Shown: piece after piece, positions 1-8,900 of the stretch
How positions within the stretch are numbered: the first letter of the stretch is position 1
Layout: every line of letters begins with the position of its first letter
Assembly: GCF_007830735.1 (NCBI RefSeq)
Contig: NZ_VLLN01000002.1
Span: 226,922 to 290,921 of the forward strand
DNA: 64,000 nucleotides
Source: Geobacter argillaceus
GTDB lineage: Bacteria; Desulfobacterota; Desulfuromonadia; Geobacterales; DSM-12255
Direction of reading: 5' to 3'
Made by a program: the position numbers and the translations under genes
Notes under the pieces: model-generated
What the model was told of the DNA's origin: nothing
Seen by the model: only the letters and a program-made list of their open reading frames with translations
Databases searched by the model: none

Positions 1-597
1 GCCGTTGACCAGAGCGGTCAGTTTCGGCGCCACATACCGGTCGGCCAGGTAGGGGATGTTGCTGACAAAAGGGATCTGAATAAGGAGCTGCCGGACGGTA
101 TGCAGTTTCGGGGTCGACAGGGCATCGTCCCGGAAATCGATCGAGCCGTTGCTCAGGACGATATTGTTGAGGGAAAATCGGGCCGGTTCGCCCGGTTCCT
201 TTTTCTTCTCTTCAGGCTTTTTCTCCAGCAGATCGCTGAAATTGAACCGATTCGGACCGGTCCTGACGATGCGCACGCGGGGTGCGGCCAGGCTGATGTC
301 GTTGAGAACCGGCGCCAGTCGCCAGACTGAAGCGGGGCTCACCCGCACCCGGGCGCTGCTGAAGGAGACGAACGGGAGGCTGCTCCCCTTTTCGCTCAGC
401 CTGACTCCCTCCAGCCCCGCACTCCAGGTAAGAGGGTTTATGGATATCCGGCCGACGGTGAGGGTGCGGCCGGTCGCACGGCTGACCTGCTGTTCCAGCT
501 GGCTCCGGACGATGCCCGGGAGTATAAAGGCAATGAACCCAGCGCACAGCAGAGCTGCCACAAACACCCCGATCAACCATTTGCGCCAGCGTGCCAT
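1..597 (-). CDS. AsmA/DUF748-type envelope protein, N-terminal part (cut by window edge)
   Basis: An open frame starts with ATG at 597 and runs without a stop off the left edge, giving the first 199 residues. The start MARWRKWLIGVFVAALL is a short basic stretch followed by one membrane segment (about residues 7-28). The rest resembles AsmA/DUF748 proteins: 'R-TGR-L-VG-I--NPLT' and 'GSIDFRDDAL' are typical of this family. Such proteins are anchored in the inner membrane with a large periplasmic beta-rich part and are linked to lipid transport or outer-membrane biogenesis. TGGAGAAC lies just upstream as ribosome binding site, and a promoter is visible further up. The family call is from pattern recognition; the C-terminal part is not available. 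Confidence 0.72.
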   Translation of the reverse strand, partial: MARWRKWLIGVFVAALLCAGFIAFILPGIVRSQLEQQVSRATGRTLTVGRISINPLTWSAGLEGVRLSEKGSSLPFVSFSSARVRVSPASVWRLAPVLNDISLAAPRVRIVRTGPNRFNFSDLLEKKPEEKKKEPGEPARFSLNNIVLSNGSIDFRDDALSTPKLHTVRQLLIQIPFVSNIPYLADRYVAPKLTALVNG

Positions 598-637
598 TGT
601 GTTCTCCATGTGTGCTGTTCTGAACTGCTATCGTAAG

Positions 638-665
638 ACTATAACGCCGGGGAGCGTCGAGTCAA
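638..665 (-). promoter_or_regulatory. sigma70-type promoter for the AsmA-like gene
   Basis: Reading leftward, TTGACT (665-660) and TATAGT (643-638) are separated by 16 bases, with the ATG about 40 bases further on. This lies between the divergent AsmA-like gene and lipA. Confidence 0.55.
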
Positions 666-728
666 ACGGATAGATTCCGGTTGCGCCTCGTCCCGGATCA
701 GGGTAGAAAAGGGCAGAAGGGGGTATTA

Positions 729-1589
729 ATGGAAATCCGGAGAAAACCGTCCTGGCTGCAGAAGAAGGTCTCCCCAGCCGCCAATGCCGACATGGAACGG
801 CTCCTGGCAGGCCTTTCGCTGCACACGGTCTGCCAGGAGGCCTCCTGCCCGAACATCAGCGAATGCTTCCGGCAGCGGCAGGCCACCTTCCTGATCCTGG
901 GGGCCATCTGCACCCGGCACTGCACCTTCTGCAACGTCGGAAAAGCGTCCCCCCTGCCGGCCGACCCCCAGGAGCCGGGGCGCGTCGCCGATGCGGTGCA
1001 GCGGCTGGCCCTGGCCCATGTGGTGGTCACCTCCCCCACCCGGGACGACCTTGCCGACGGCGGTGCCAACCACTACGCCGCAACGGTGGCGGCCATCCGG
1101 CGCTCGGCACCGGAGACCGCCATAGAACTCCTGATCCCCGACCTGCAAGGGGACCGGAAGGCGCTGGAAACGATCCAGCATGCCGGGCCGAACATCCTGG
1201 GGCACAACCTGGAGACGGTTCCCCGTCTCTACCATATCCGGGCCGGCGCCGATTACAACCGCTCACTGGAACTCCTCCGCATGGCACGGGAGATCGCCCC
1301 GGAGATCCCGACCAAGTCGGGGGTCATGCTCGGACTGGGAGAGACGGAAGAGGAGCTGCTTGCCGTCCTGACTGACTTGCGTGGCGTCGGCTGCGCCTAC
1401 GTGAGCATCGGCCAGTACCTGGCACCCAGCCGCCGCCACCAGCCGGTGGTGGAGTTCGTCCCGCCGGAGCGTTTCGAGCAGTTGAAAGCGGCAGCCGAGG
1501 GGCTTGGCTTCGCCCATGTGGAGAGCGGCCCGTATGTCCGCAGCTCCTATCATGCGGACCGGTATCATGCTGCAGATGCCCGCACGTGA
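729..1589 (+). CDS. lipA: Lipoyl synthase
   Basis: This 286-residue radical SAM enzyme inserts two sulfurs into protein-bound octanoyl groups to make the lipoyl cofactor of pyruvate and 2-oxoglutarate dehydrogenases and the glycine cleavage system. The LipA-specific auxiliary cluster motif CX4CX5C (CQEASCPNISEC) and the radical SAM motif CX3CX2C (CTRHCTFC) are both present. So is the C-terminal RSSYHA motif, whose serine ligates the auxiliary cluster. Length is normal. The ATG at 729 is chosen over an in-frame upstream start because AGAAGGGGG sits just before it and the family normally begins close to 'RKPSWL'. No lipB is visible beside it. Confidence 0.95.
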   Translation: MEIRRKPSWLQKKVSPAANADMERLLAGLSLHTVCQEASCPNISECFRQRQATFLILGAICTRHCTFCNVGKASPLPADPQEPGRVADAVQRLALAHVVVTSPTRDDLADGGANHYAATVAAIRRSAPETAIELLIPDLQGDRKALETIQHAGPNILGHNLETVPRLYHIRAGADYNRSLELLRMAREIAPEIPTKSGVMLGLGETEEELLAVLTDLRGVGCAYVSIGQYLAPSRRHQPVVEFVPPERFEQLKAAAEGLGFAHVESGPYVRSSYHADRYHAADART

Positions 1590-2054
1590 GCTGAGCAAAG
1601 GAAGTTGAAGCCATGCGTGTTCAGCAGCCGGAATGGATCGTTCAGGGCGCCTCGAAGGGAGATGGCATGACATGCCTCCATTCTGGCATTTCTTGCTGGT
1701 GGCTGATACCATCCTGAATCCATTAAGCCTCTACGACGTCTTAGCCCACCTCTCGGATTGCGACATATATCCACCGGAAGGTCGCAGTGTCGCCGTCCGG
1801 ATATCGTTTCACACGCCCACCAATCAAGGTAACTCATCGCCGACGCAACCGTTTTCAGTAAGATATATCCACCTACTGTAAATTCTCCTTACACCCCTTT
1901 ATTAGCCGCAAATAATCAATTTCTTTTCCGATCAACGGATAAAGCGACCTGATATCGCACGAATATTTCCCCCCAACACTGCCCGAACAACCAATGGCAC
2001 CAAATTTGCCTGGAGCACCTTAGCGGCAGGGTAGCACAACCATCAACTCACAAT
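1590..2054. other. Non-coding stretch between lipA and the cytochrome
   Basis: No convincing gene is present here. Short open frames exist on both strands (for example 1633-1881 plus) but they lack ribosome binding sites and recognisable protein features. The right part (about 1860-2000) is AT-richer than the neighbourhood, consistent with a promoter region for the leader RNA described next. Confidence 0.5.
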
Positions 2055-2190
2055 GCAATCACGGGCGCATGGGGCGAGTCGTGAAAAGGAACTTGTTCCA
2101 GTGCCGTCGCGCTCGGATGGAAGAGGTTGCCCATGAATAATGTACTCCATAAGATCAACTGAGGGCCTGCATTGATGGCCCTTTTTTATT
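2055..2190 (+). ncRNA. Candidate structured 5' leader RNA (riboswitch-like) with terminator
   Basis: Nested inverted repeats suggest a folded leader upstream of the cytochrome gene. CATGGG (2068-2073) pairs with CCCATG (2130-2135), CGAG (2075-2078) with CTCG (2112-2115), and GGAAC (2088-2092) with GTTCC (2095-2099). An intrinsic terminator follows at 2162-2190, about 90 bases before the start codon, which is the layout of an attenuating riboswitch. GEMM-type (c-di-GMP/cGAMP) riboswitches are known in front of Geobacter cytochromes, but the conserved GEMM core is not recognisable here. The class, if any, is unknown. Confidence 0.4.
2162..2190 (+). terminator. Intrinsic terminator in the cytochrome leader
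   Basis: AGGGCC (2162-2167) pairs with GGCCCT (2177-2182) around a 9-base loop and is followed by six T and a further TT. It lies ahead of the cytochrome gene, so it is either an attenuator or the end of an independent small RNA. Confidence 0.72.
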
Positions 2191-2277
2191 GCAATCACAA
2201 ACTGTTTTACTCAACTTTCATTCCACCGCAGAACAGGAACACAATAAACAACTGCTAAGGGTACTAGGGGGAGCGTC

Positions 2278-3945
2278 ATGAAAAAAATAATTTTCACTGT
2301 ATCCATCCTTTCGCTTGTTTTCATCCTGAATGGCTGCGTCGGCAGCGATCCCGGGGGCTCGGCGCCCGTAGCGGGAAGGGTCTCAGGCGCCGCCACCGGC
2401 ACGTATGCCCTCATCGCCTGGAACGACCTCGGCATGCACTGCATTGATCACGACTATTCGGTCTTTGCCATTCTTCCCCCCTACAACAACCTCCATGCCC
2501 AGCTGATAGACCGCCTCAGCGGCAAGCTGGTCACCTCGGGCGTGACCCTCACCTACGAGGCAACTCCCGACACGCGCGGCTCGCTCAACACCACGAGCCA
2601 GGGGAAAACGAATTTCTGGCAGTGGGTGTTCTCCCTCTTCGGGGTGACGCTCCCGACGGACAGGGGACTGGCGGGAAATCCCGTGCCGAGCCTCACCCCC
2701 GCGCCCATGGCCTACGACCCTGCCCTCGGCTTCTGGAAGGCAGAGGGGCTGCCGATCGTTCCCTATGACGACGCAGGGAACACCAACTACTACCCGATGG
2801 TGAAGGTCGTGGCAAAGGACGCCCGCGGGAAGGTTCTCGCCACCATCGTAACGGTCCTGCCGGTGAGCGACGAGTTGGCGTGCAGCCACTGCCACGCCTC
2901 GGGTACCGGCGACCCCGCGGCCCAGCCCTCCCCGGCCTGGGTCTACGACTCCAATCCCGAAAAGGACTGGAAGCGGAACATTCTCCGGCTCCACGACAAT
3001 AGGAACGGAGCCAACCCGCTCTATGCCACGGCCCTCGCCTTCAACGGCTTTTCGTCGGCAGGTCTCCTGGCGACCTCAGACAGTGGCAGACCGATTCTCT
3101 GCGCCAGCTGCCACCCCTCCAACGCCCTGGGGACGAAGGGAGTAGCAGGGGTGAAGCAGCTCACCACCTCGATGCACTCGTGGCACGGGGTCCACGCCAT
3201 GGATGACAACACCGGCATGCCCCTCGACCAGACCATGGACCGAACCGGCTGTTACTACTGCCACCCGGGATCGACTACCCAGTGTCTGCGGGGGGTGATG
3301 GGGATCGCCAAGAACCCGGACGGCTCGGCCGCCCTCCAGTGCCAGAGCTGCCACGGCCCCATGTCTGTCGTGGGGGCCTTGGGGAGGAAAGGCTGGATCG
3401 ATGTGCCGAAGTGCCAGTACTGCCATTACCAGTCCGCTGACGGCACCTACGTGCGGGACAACAACGCCTTTGACGGTTCCGGCAATTTCCGCCAGGCAAC
3501 AAGCATCTTCTCGACGGGCGCCGCGCTCTACAAGCTCGGCGCTACCCACGGAGCCATGCAGTGCGAAGCATGTCACGGCTCGACCCATGCCGAGTACGCA
3601 ACTTCCGAGGCAAATGACAATGTCCAGAGCACACAGCTGCAGGGATACCCGGGGACGGTTGCGGAATGTACCGTCTGCCACCTGCGGGAACTGCCGCAGA
3701 GCGATGCGGGTGGTCCGCACGGTCTCCACACCCTCGGCCAGGGCTGGGTCTATACCCATACTCGTGCCGCCAAGGCCGACCCGCAGGCCTGCACCGTCTG
3801 CCACGGCAAGGACTACCGGGGAACCAGGCTCTCCCGGACCTTCACGACGCGAAGCTTCCACTCCACCGGACAGGACCTGAAGGTCTATGCTAAGGGGCAA
3901 ACGGTGAGCTGTTATGATTGCCACACCAACCCGCCCGGCAGATAG
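2278..3945 (+). CDS. Nine-heme c-type cytochrome lipoprotein
   Basis: This 555-residue secreted protein has a lipoprotein signal (lipobox LNGC, Cys20). It carries nine CXXCH heme motifs at Cys202, 275, 325, 355, 379, 429, 464, 505 and 545. The first 200 residues have no heme and contain 'AWNDLGMHCIDHDYSVF', a stretch that recurs in Geobacter multiheme cytochromes. It is probably a surface or periplasmic electron-transfer protein for extracellular electron transfer. GGGGGAG lies just before the ATG. A structured leader with terminator lies upstream, and a degraded multicopper oxidase follows 50 bases downstream. It is not clearly one of the named Omc proteins. Confidence 0.88.
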   Translation: MKKIIFTVSILSLVFILNGCVGSDPGGSAPVAGRVSGAATGTYALIAWNDLGMHCIDHDYSVFAILPPYNNLHAQLIDRLSGKLVTSGVTLTYEATPDTRGSLNTTSQGKTNFWQWVFSLFGVTLPTDRGLAGNPVPSLTPAPMAYDPALGFWKAEGLPIVPYDDAGNTNYYPMVKVVAKDARGKVLATIVTVLPVSDELACSHCHASGTGDPAAQPSPAWVYDSNPEKDWKRNILRLHDNRNGANPLYATALAFNGFSSAGLLATSDSGRPILCASCHPSNALGTKGVAGVKQLTTSMHSWHGVHAMDDNTGMPLDQTMDRTGCYYCHPGSTTQCLRGVMGIAKNPDGSAALQCQSCHGPMSVVGALGRKGWIDVPKCQYCHYQSADGTYVRDNNAFDGSGNFRQATSIFSTGAALYKLGATHGAMQCEACHGSTHAEYATSEANDNVQSTQLQGYPGTVAECTVCHLRELPQSDAGGPHGLHTLGQGWVYTHTRAAKADPQACTVCHGKDYRGTRLSRTFTTRSFHSTGQDLKVYAKGQTVSCYDCHTNPPGR

Positions 3946-3995
3946 TGGCCCGGATGGACGACGAAGGATTTCCCAAACTATCCGGAGGTACGCCA

Positions 3996-4737
3996 ATGAA
4001 ACGAGATAGGGTAACTCGCAGGGAATTTTTGGCCGGGGGCGCAGTCGCGGCCGCCAGCGCCTATGTCGGGCTTCATGCCGGCCTGGCCCGCGCCATGATG
4101 GGAAGCGGTGGCATGGGTGGTGGCACGACCATCATCGACCCGCCTCCGGGGTCGGCGCTCTACGACATCCCGGACGCGGTTAAGGACAGCATGGGAGCCT
4201 ACAGGCTCACGGTCGGAGAGACGCGGCTGTCGCTGAACGGTACCCGTGTTACCCTCCTCACCTACGGGGGATTTCCACGGTCGATGCCTTGCCGGCTTCC
4301 ATCAAGCCCGCGGCGACACGGTTGAATATGAACCTGGCCCTGCTGCCGCGGCGGCAGCTGACCCTCAGCATGATGATGGGGAGAGGGTACATCAACGGCA
4401 TCTCGTTCACGGACATGGCCCACACCTACAAGGTCATGTCACACCTTGATTCATACGAGGTTTGGGAGATCGTCAACCAGAGCAACATGGACCATCCGTT
4501 CCACCAGCACGTCAATTCATGCCAGGTTCTCTCCATCTCGGGCGGCGACAGCGGCTACGCTTCGCTCTACACCTCCATTCCCGCCTGGAAAGACGTGGTC
4601 ACGATCCCGAAGATGGGAAGCGCCACCATTCTTGTCCCGGTCATGGACTACGACGGCATGACCATGTTCCATTGCCACATTGTCGAGCATGAGGATATCG
4701 GGATGATGGGAGCATGGGACATTATGGGATGGGGATG
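3996..4737 (+). pseudogene. Multicopper oxidase remnant (internal deletion and frame changes)
   Basis: The frame opens at ATG 3996 behind GGAGG with a Tat signal (RREFLAGG, then a hydrophobic run). It continues into a normal N-terminal cupredoxin strand ('LSLNGTRVTLLTYGG'). After about 4270 the frame changes. The frame starting near 4271 encodes the C-terminal domain with HPFHQH and HCHIVEHEDIGMMG, which ligate type 1/2/3 copper. Only about 245 residues remain of the usual 450-550. The HXH motifs of the first domain are absent, and no in-frame stop follows the end of homology. I read this as a pseudogene of a Geobacter-type multicopper oxidase, once co-transcribed with the cytochrome. Confidence 0.82.
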
Positions 4738-4760
4738 TGAGAGGGCGAAGGATCTAAGTG

Positions 4761-4795
4761 AACAGCCCGGCCGACAGGACGTCGACCGGGCTGTT
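4761..4795. terminator. Hairpin between convergent transcription units
   Basis: AACAGCCCGG (4761-4770) and CCGGGCTGTT (4786-4795) form a perfect 10-base-pair stem with a 15-base loop. It lies between the multicopper oxidase remnant and the end of the leftward lipoprotein gene. No T-run follows on either strand, so bidirectional terminator function is probable rather than certain. Confidence 0.5.
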
Positions 4796-4822
4796 CACGC
4801 TATGCCGGGGAAAAGGCGCCGG

Positions 4823-5806
4823 TTACTTGACCGGCAGCTCCTGAATCGGCGCCGGCGGGGCGATCGCCTGCGGCTGCTCGGCAACGGGCGGTTCCGGAGC
4901 AGAAGCGGGTACCGCCACCGGGGCAGCGGGAGCCGGTGGCACCATGACCGGCGCCGGTGCCGATGGCACTGCAACTGGTTGGGCTGTTGCCGTCTTCTCT
5001 TTCTGCTCGGCCGACCGGCCACTCCCCATCAGCGACACCATGGCATCGAACAGGTCGCGGTAGAGGGTCGACACCGACGCCTTCGGCTGCAGCCGCGACT
5101 CCTCGCTCTTGGCCAGGGCGCGGCCGATGCCGGCCACGGTCTTGAACTTCACCTCGACCTCGTTGGCGGCATTGGCCTTGGCCTCGTCGAAGTCGGGATA
5201 CTGGAGGGCCATGAACGCGGGGTAGCTGATAATCCGCTGACGGAAATTGGGATATTCCCAGAGCACGGTGCCGTCACGGTCGAGCACCTGGGCGGAGAAG
5301 GTCAGGAAGTTGTACTCCCCGGCCAGATAGGAGAGCAGGTTGCTGGAATAGAACTTGTCCTGGCGGGTCAGGCCGCTCGCGGTCACAATCATGACCGCGT
5401 CCGTCTTGTGCCGATCAACGAGCCCCTGCAGGGCCTCGGGCCGGAAAAAATACTTGTTGTAGATCACGCCGCCGTCGTCACGCCGCTCGCGCCGGGCGCC
5501 CAGGCCGGTAAACAGCTGGTCGGCGTCCTCGTCCAGCAGCCGGACGGAAAAATAGGAGCCCGTATCCTTGAGAAGCGCCACCAACTCCTTTTCGTTCTTC
5601 CGGTTCGCCTCTTTGAGCAGGGAGACGACGGCACCCTTTTCCGGATGGCGGATATCGGATTCCGCATCCACCAGGATTGGCACTACCCCCAGGACCCGGA
5701 CCTTTTTCTCGTAACTCTCCCTCGGGATATTGTAATAGTTCTGGGCACACCCAAAGGCTGTCAACACCATGAAACCAATCAACACCATGTTCACTGCACG
5801 TCGCAC
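4823..5806 (-). CDS. Conserved lipoprotein with Pro/Ala-rich C-terminus, function unknown
   Basis: This predicted lipoprotein has 327 residues with signal MVLIGFMVLTAFGC (lipobox LTAFG|C). GTG at 5806 is chosen because AAGGAGAG sits 7 bases upstream; an ATG at 5788 is possible. The middle part holds 'VRVLGVVPILVDAESDI' and 'KTDAVMIVTASGL', an alpha/beta fold reminiscent of lipoproteins that assemble with outer-membrane systems. No family could be named. The last 70 residues are rich in Pro, Ala and Val and are probably unstructured. The gene stands alone, with hairpins on both sides. Confidence 0.75.
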   Translation of the reverse strand: MRRAVNMVLIGFMVLTAFGCAQNYYNIPRESYEKKVRVLGVVPILVDAESDIRHPEKGAVVSLLKEANRKNEKELVALLKDTGSYFSVRLLDEDADQLFTGLGARRERRDDGGVIYNKYFFRPEALQGLVDRHKTDAVMIVTASGLTRQDKFYSSNLLSYLAGEYNFLTFSAQVLDRDGTVLWEYPNFRQRIISYPAFMALQYPDFDEAKANAANEVEVKFKTVAGIGRALAKSEESRLQPKASVSTLYRDLFDAMVSLMGSGRSAEQKEKTATAQPVAVPSAPAPVMVPPAPAAPVAVPASAPEPPVAEQPQAIAPPAPIQELPVK

Positions 5807-5848
5807 GTCAAACTCTCCTTTGCCTGCTTTGGTCACGGATAGTCGGGT

Positions 5849-5880
5849 CGTCCCTGCCCTTATAACAGATGGCAGGGACG
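5849..5880 (-). terminator. Hairpin downstream of the GH13 gene
   Basis: CGTCCCTGCC (5849-5858) pairs perfectly with GGCAGGGACG (5871-5880). It lies 60 bases past the stop of the leftward GH13 gene and just upstream of the lipoprotein start. There is no T-run, so it may be a terminator or an operator. Confidence 0.4.
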
Positions 5881-5942
5881 TTGACCAGAGCAATTCCGGG
5901 GCTCTTTGCAGATTTGCCACCAACTGCACCAACTCCCGAACC

Positions 5943-8900
5943 TCACCGATTCAGGGGATTACGTATGCCCATCCGCAGGAATCGATCCACGCGATAGCCG
6001 GCCGTCGCCGCTCGCCCAGCAAGGGTTGACGCGCTCTTTAGCAACGCCTTTCGCCGTGTGGCAGTAACGGCACCATTTTTCGCCGTGCCGGCCACCACGG
6101 TCAGGGCAGCGAGATACAACCAGCTCACCAGCAGATCCCAACGCTCCTTGACGAACCACTCATACCCGCCGCTCTCATGACGACCGATGAAGGTTGCCAC
6201 ATCGTTGTCGGAGAGCAGTTCGGCCAGTTGGGTTTCCACCAGTTCCGGTGCAGTCACCAGTGCCTCCTGCCAACGCAGAAGGGCTGCAAACAGGGCCACT
6301 ATGGATGGCACCTCCAGCGTTGCCAGAGGATCGGCCTCCTCGCCGGCCTCGGCATGAAGCGCTTCTTCGAGCGGACGAAACAGGCCAAAACGGTGCGCCA
6401 GGTCAGCAGAGACGCCGACACTCCCCTTGTCTCCGTAAAGTTCGCCCGCACGGTGCAGGCAAAGCAGGGAAAAGGCAAGGATACGGGCAGTATACCCAGT
6501 CAGCGTCGCAACCGGCTCCATCTCCCCGCGTGCGACCGGTTCGGCAACCAGGCCTTCAAGGAAATCCAGCTCCTTGGCGATTGCTTTCTCGATCGACTGC
6601 GGATCCTCCGTCAGCCCGGCGGTTGCTGCCAAGGCAGCCAGGAACACGCCGAGGTCGGCACAAAACGCACGCTTCGCCTTGTCCAGGCTTGTTACCGGCA
6701 CGTCACCGAAGGCCCCGGTAATAAGTCCGCTGTGCCGGTCGCAAAGCCCCCGCAGCCGGTCGATGAGGTCGGCGTAACGAACCTGTTTCACCTCCTCGTC
6801 CATGCTGGGAGCGGGCCGCCCATTGAGTTGGTGGCACAGCTTCCCCCAGGTACCGAACTCGTCGTCCCAGATCTCCCTGAAGTCCAGGAAGGCGTGGTAT
6901 TCGTACGCCTCCATCTCCACGAACAGCCCCTGCTCGCACAGTTCGCGGCCATTGCGGATATACTCGAGGTCACTGGCATAATCGCGGAACAGGTAGTAGT
7001 GCCGGCCATCCCCCTTGAAAGAGAGCGCCTCGCCAAGGGTCGTCCGGCGCAGTTCCATATCGCCCGACCCGTTCTTTACCGCAAAGGAAGTGGAGCTCCT
7101 TATCCAGCCGGAGGTGGAAGCAAACCTGTTGTGGTAGACGATGATGGCCCGATGCTCACCGACCCGGTTCGAGTAGGCGAAGACATCTTCGTTGACGTGG
7201 GAGCCGCTCCAGAAGTCATAGAACACGAAGCTGTCGGCGCCGGAAAAGAGCCAGCGCCGCCGCATCAGCGGAAATATCCTCCGTTCGTGCTCCCGCACCA
7301 GGTGCTCGTCCACCGGCTCATCCCAATAAGCCTTCTTGTATTCCATGCCGTACTTCTCGTGGAACCCCTCCACCTGTCCATGGCCGATCATCGGCAGCCC
7401 CGGCATGGTCACCAGCAGGACGCAGGCACCGAAGTACTTGCTCTCCTTGCCGAACTGCTCGACCGCGGTCTTCTCGTCCGGATTGTTCATGAAATTGACG
7501 AACCGCTGCAGCACCTGGGGGTTGAACTCCAGCACGTTCTTCACGGTCTGGCGGTACTTGGCGTTCTCCTCCATTTTCAGCATGTTCATGAAGGCGCTGT
7601 TGTAGACCCGGTGCATCCCCAGGGTGCGAACGAAGTACCCCTCCATCAGCCAGAACGCCTCGGCCAGGAGCAGGGTATCGGACGCCTCGGACGCCACCCG
7701 GTCCACCACCTGGCGCCAGAACTCCTCGGGCATGGCCGCATCGAACTGCTCCCGGGTCAGGCCGTGCTCCCCCCTGGACGGCACCCCGCCGTGACCGGGC
7801 TGGGGGAACCAGAGGCGCTGGTAGTGCTTCTTGGCCAGGGTCATGGCCGCATCGAAACGGATAATGGGAAACATCCGGGCAACATGGAGGATGGTGCGGA
7901 CCACCGCCTCCCGCACCTCGGGATTCAGGTAGTTGAGCTGGGCCGTATCGTTCCACGGCGTGCTGGTACCGTCGTTGCCGTGGTAGATGTAGCGGGTCCG
8001 GCCGTCGCGGTGGTCATAGTGCTTGAAGACCACGGCCGCATCCCGCCGTTCCCAGTAGCCATCCTCGATATGGAGGCTCACCTCGGGCGCGGAGGAGAGA
8101 TCCGGGCCGTTGAACTGGTAGGCCGGGTACGGCGGATAGTCCAGTTGGACGAACCAGTCCGGGTGCTCCACGGTCCACTTGGAGTAAATGCCGGTGTGGT
8201 TGGGAACCATGTCGCTGGCCAGCCGGATGCCCCGTTTGAGCGCCCGTTCCCGCAGGTTCCAGAGGGCCTCTTCCCCCCCGAGATCGTGGGCGATGGTGTA
8301 GTCGAACAGGGAGTAGGCGGACGAGATCGCCTCCGGGTTGCCGCACATCTGCTTGATCCGCTGCGAGGCCGGCGAACGCTCCCAGAGGCCGATCAGCCAG
8401 AGGCCGGTGACCCCCCGGCGGGCCAGCCGGTCCAGTTCCGCGTCAGGAATCTGATCGAGCCGCGTGATCTCCCTGCCATACTGTTTCGACAGCTGCCCCA
8501 GCCAGACATAGACCATCTTGGCCAGGAGGACCACATTGGGCATCCAGTCCGTATCCGCCGAAAAGCGCTCGGGCTCGGGATAATAGTCGTTGATGCCGGC
8601 CCCACCGGCCCGGCCGAATTCAAGGACCGGCGCCCCTCCGGGCTCGCCGCGGGGGGCAAAGATGCGGCTTTCCTCGCGGACCACCGCAAAGGCCGACAGC
8701 ATTTCAGTCAGCAGCTCATCCGGCAGGATTGCGCGCCAGTTTGTCCGAATGTACTCCAGTTGGTCATAGAGGGAAGCTGGTGCCGCCTTCAAGGGGAGGC
8801 GGAGCAATTCCGGCAGGGTCAGGTTGAACGGAGCCACCACGGGCGACCTGGCCAACTGCCGCTCCACACCGGATACGAGCTGGGGATAGCGGCTGCCGGC

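Noticed and set aside
1633..1881. 82-codon open frame after lipA
   Set aside because: No ribosome binding site, no family similarity, and open frames of this size occur by chance in GC-rich DNA.
2055..2160. GEMM-type c-di-GMP/cGAMP riboswitch
   Set aside because: The context fits, but the conserved GGACGCAAAGCC-like core and the receptor loop are not visible, so only a structured leader is claimed.
4741..5842. Continuation of the multicopper oxidase C-terminal frame
   Set aside because: It is read-through past the end of homology, through a hairpin and antisense to the lipoprotein gene.
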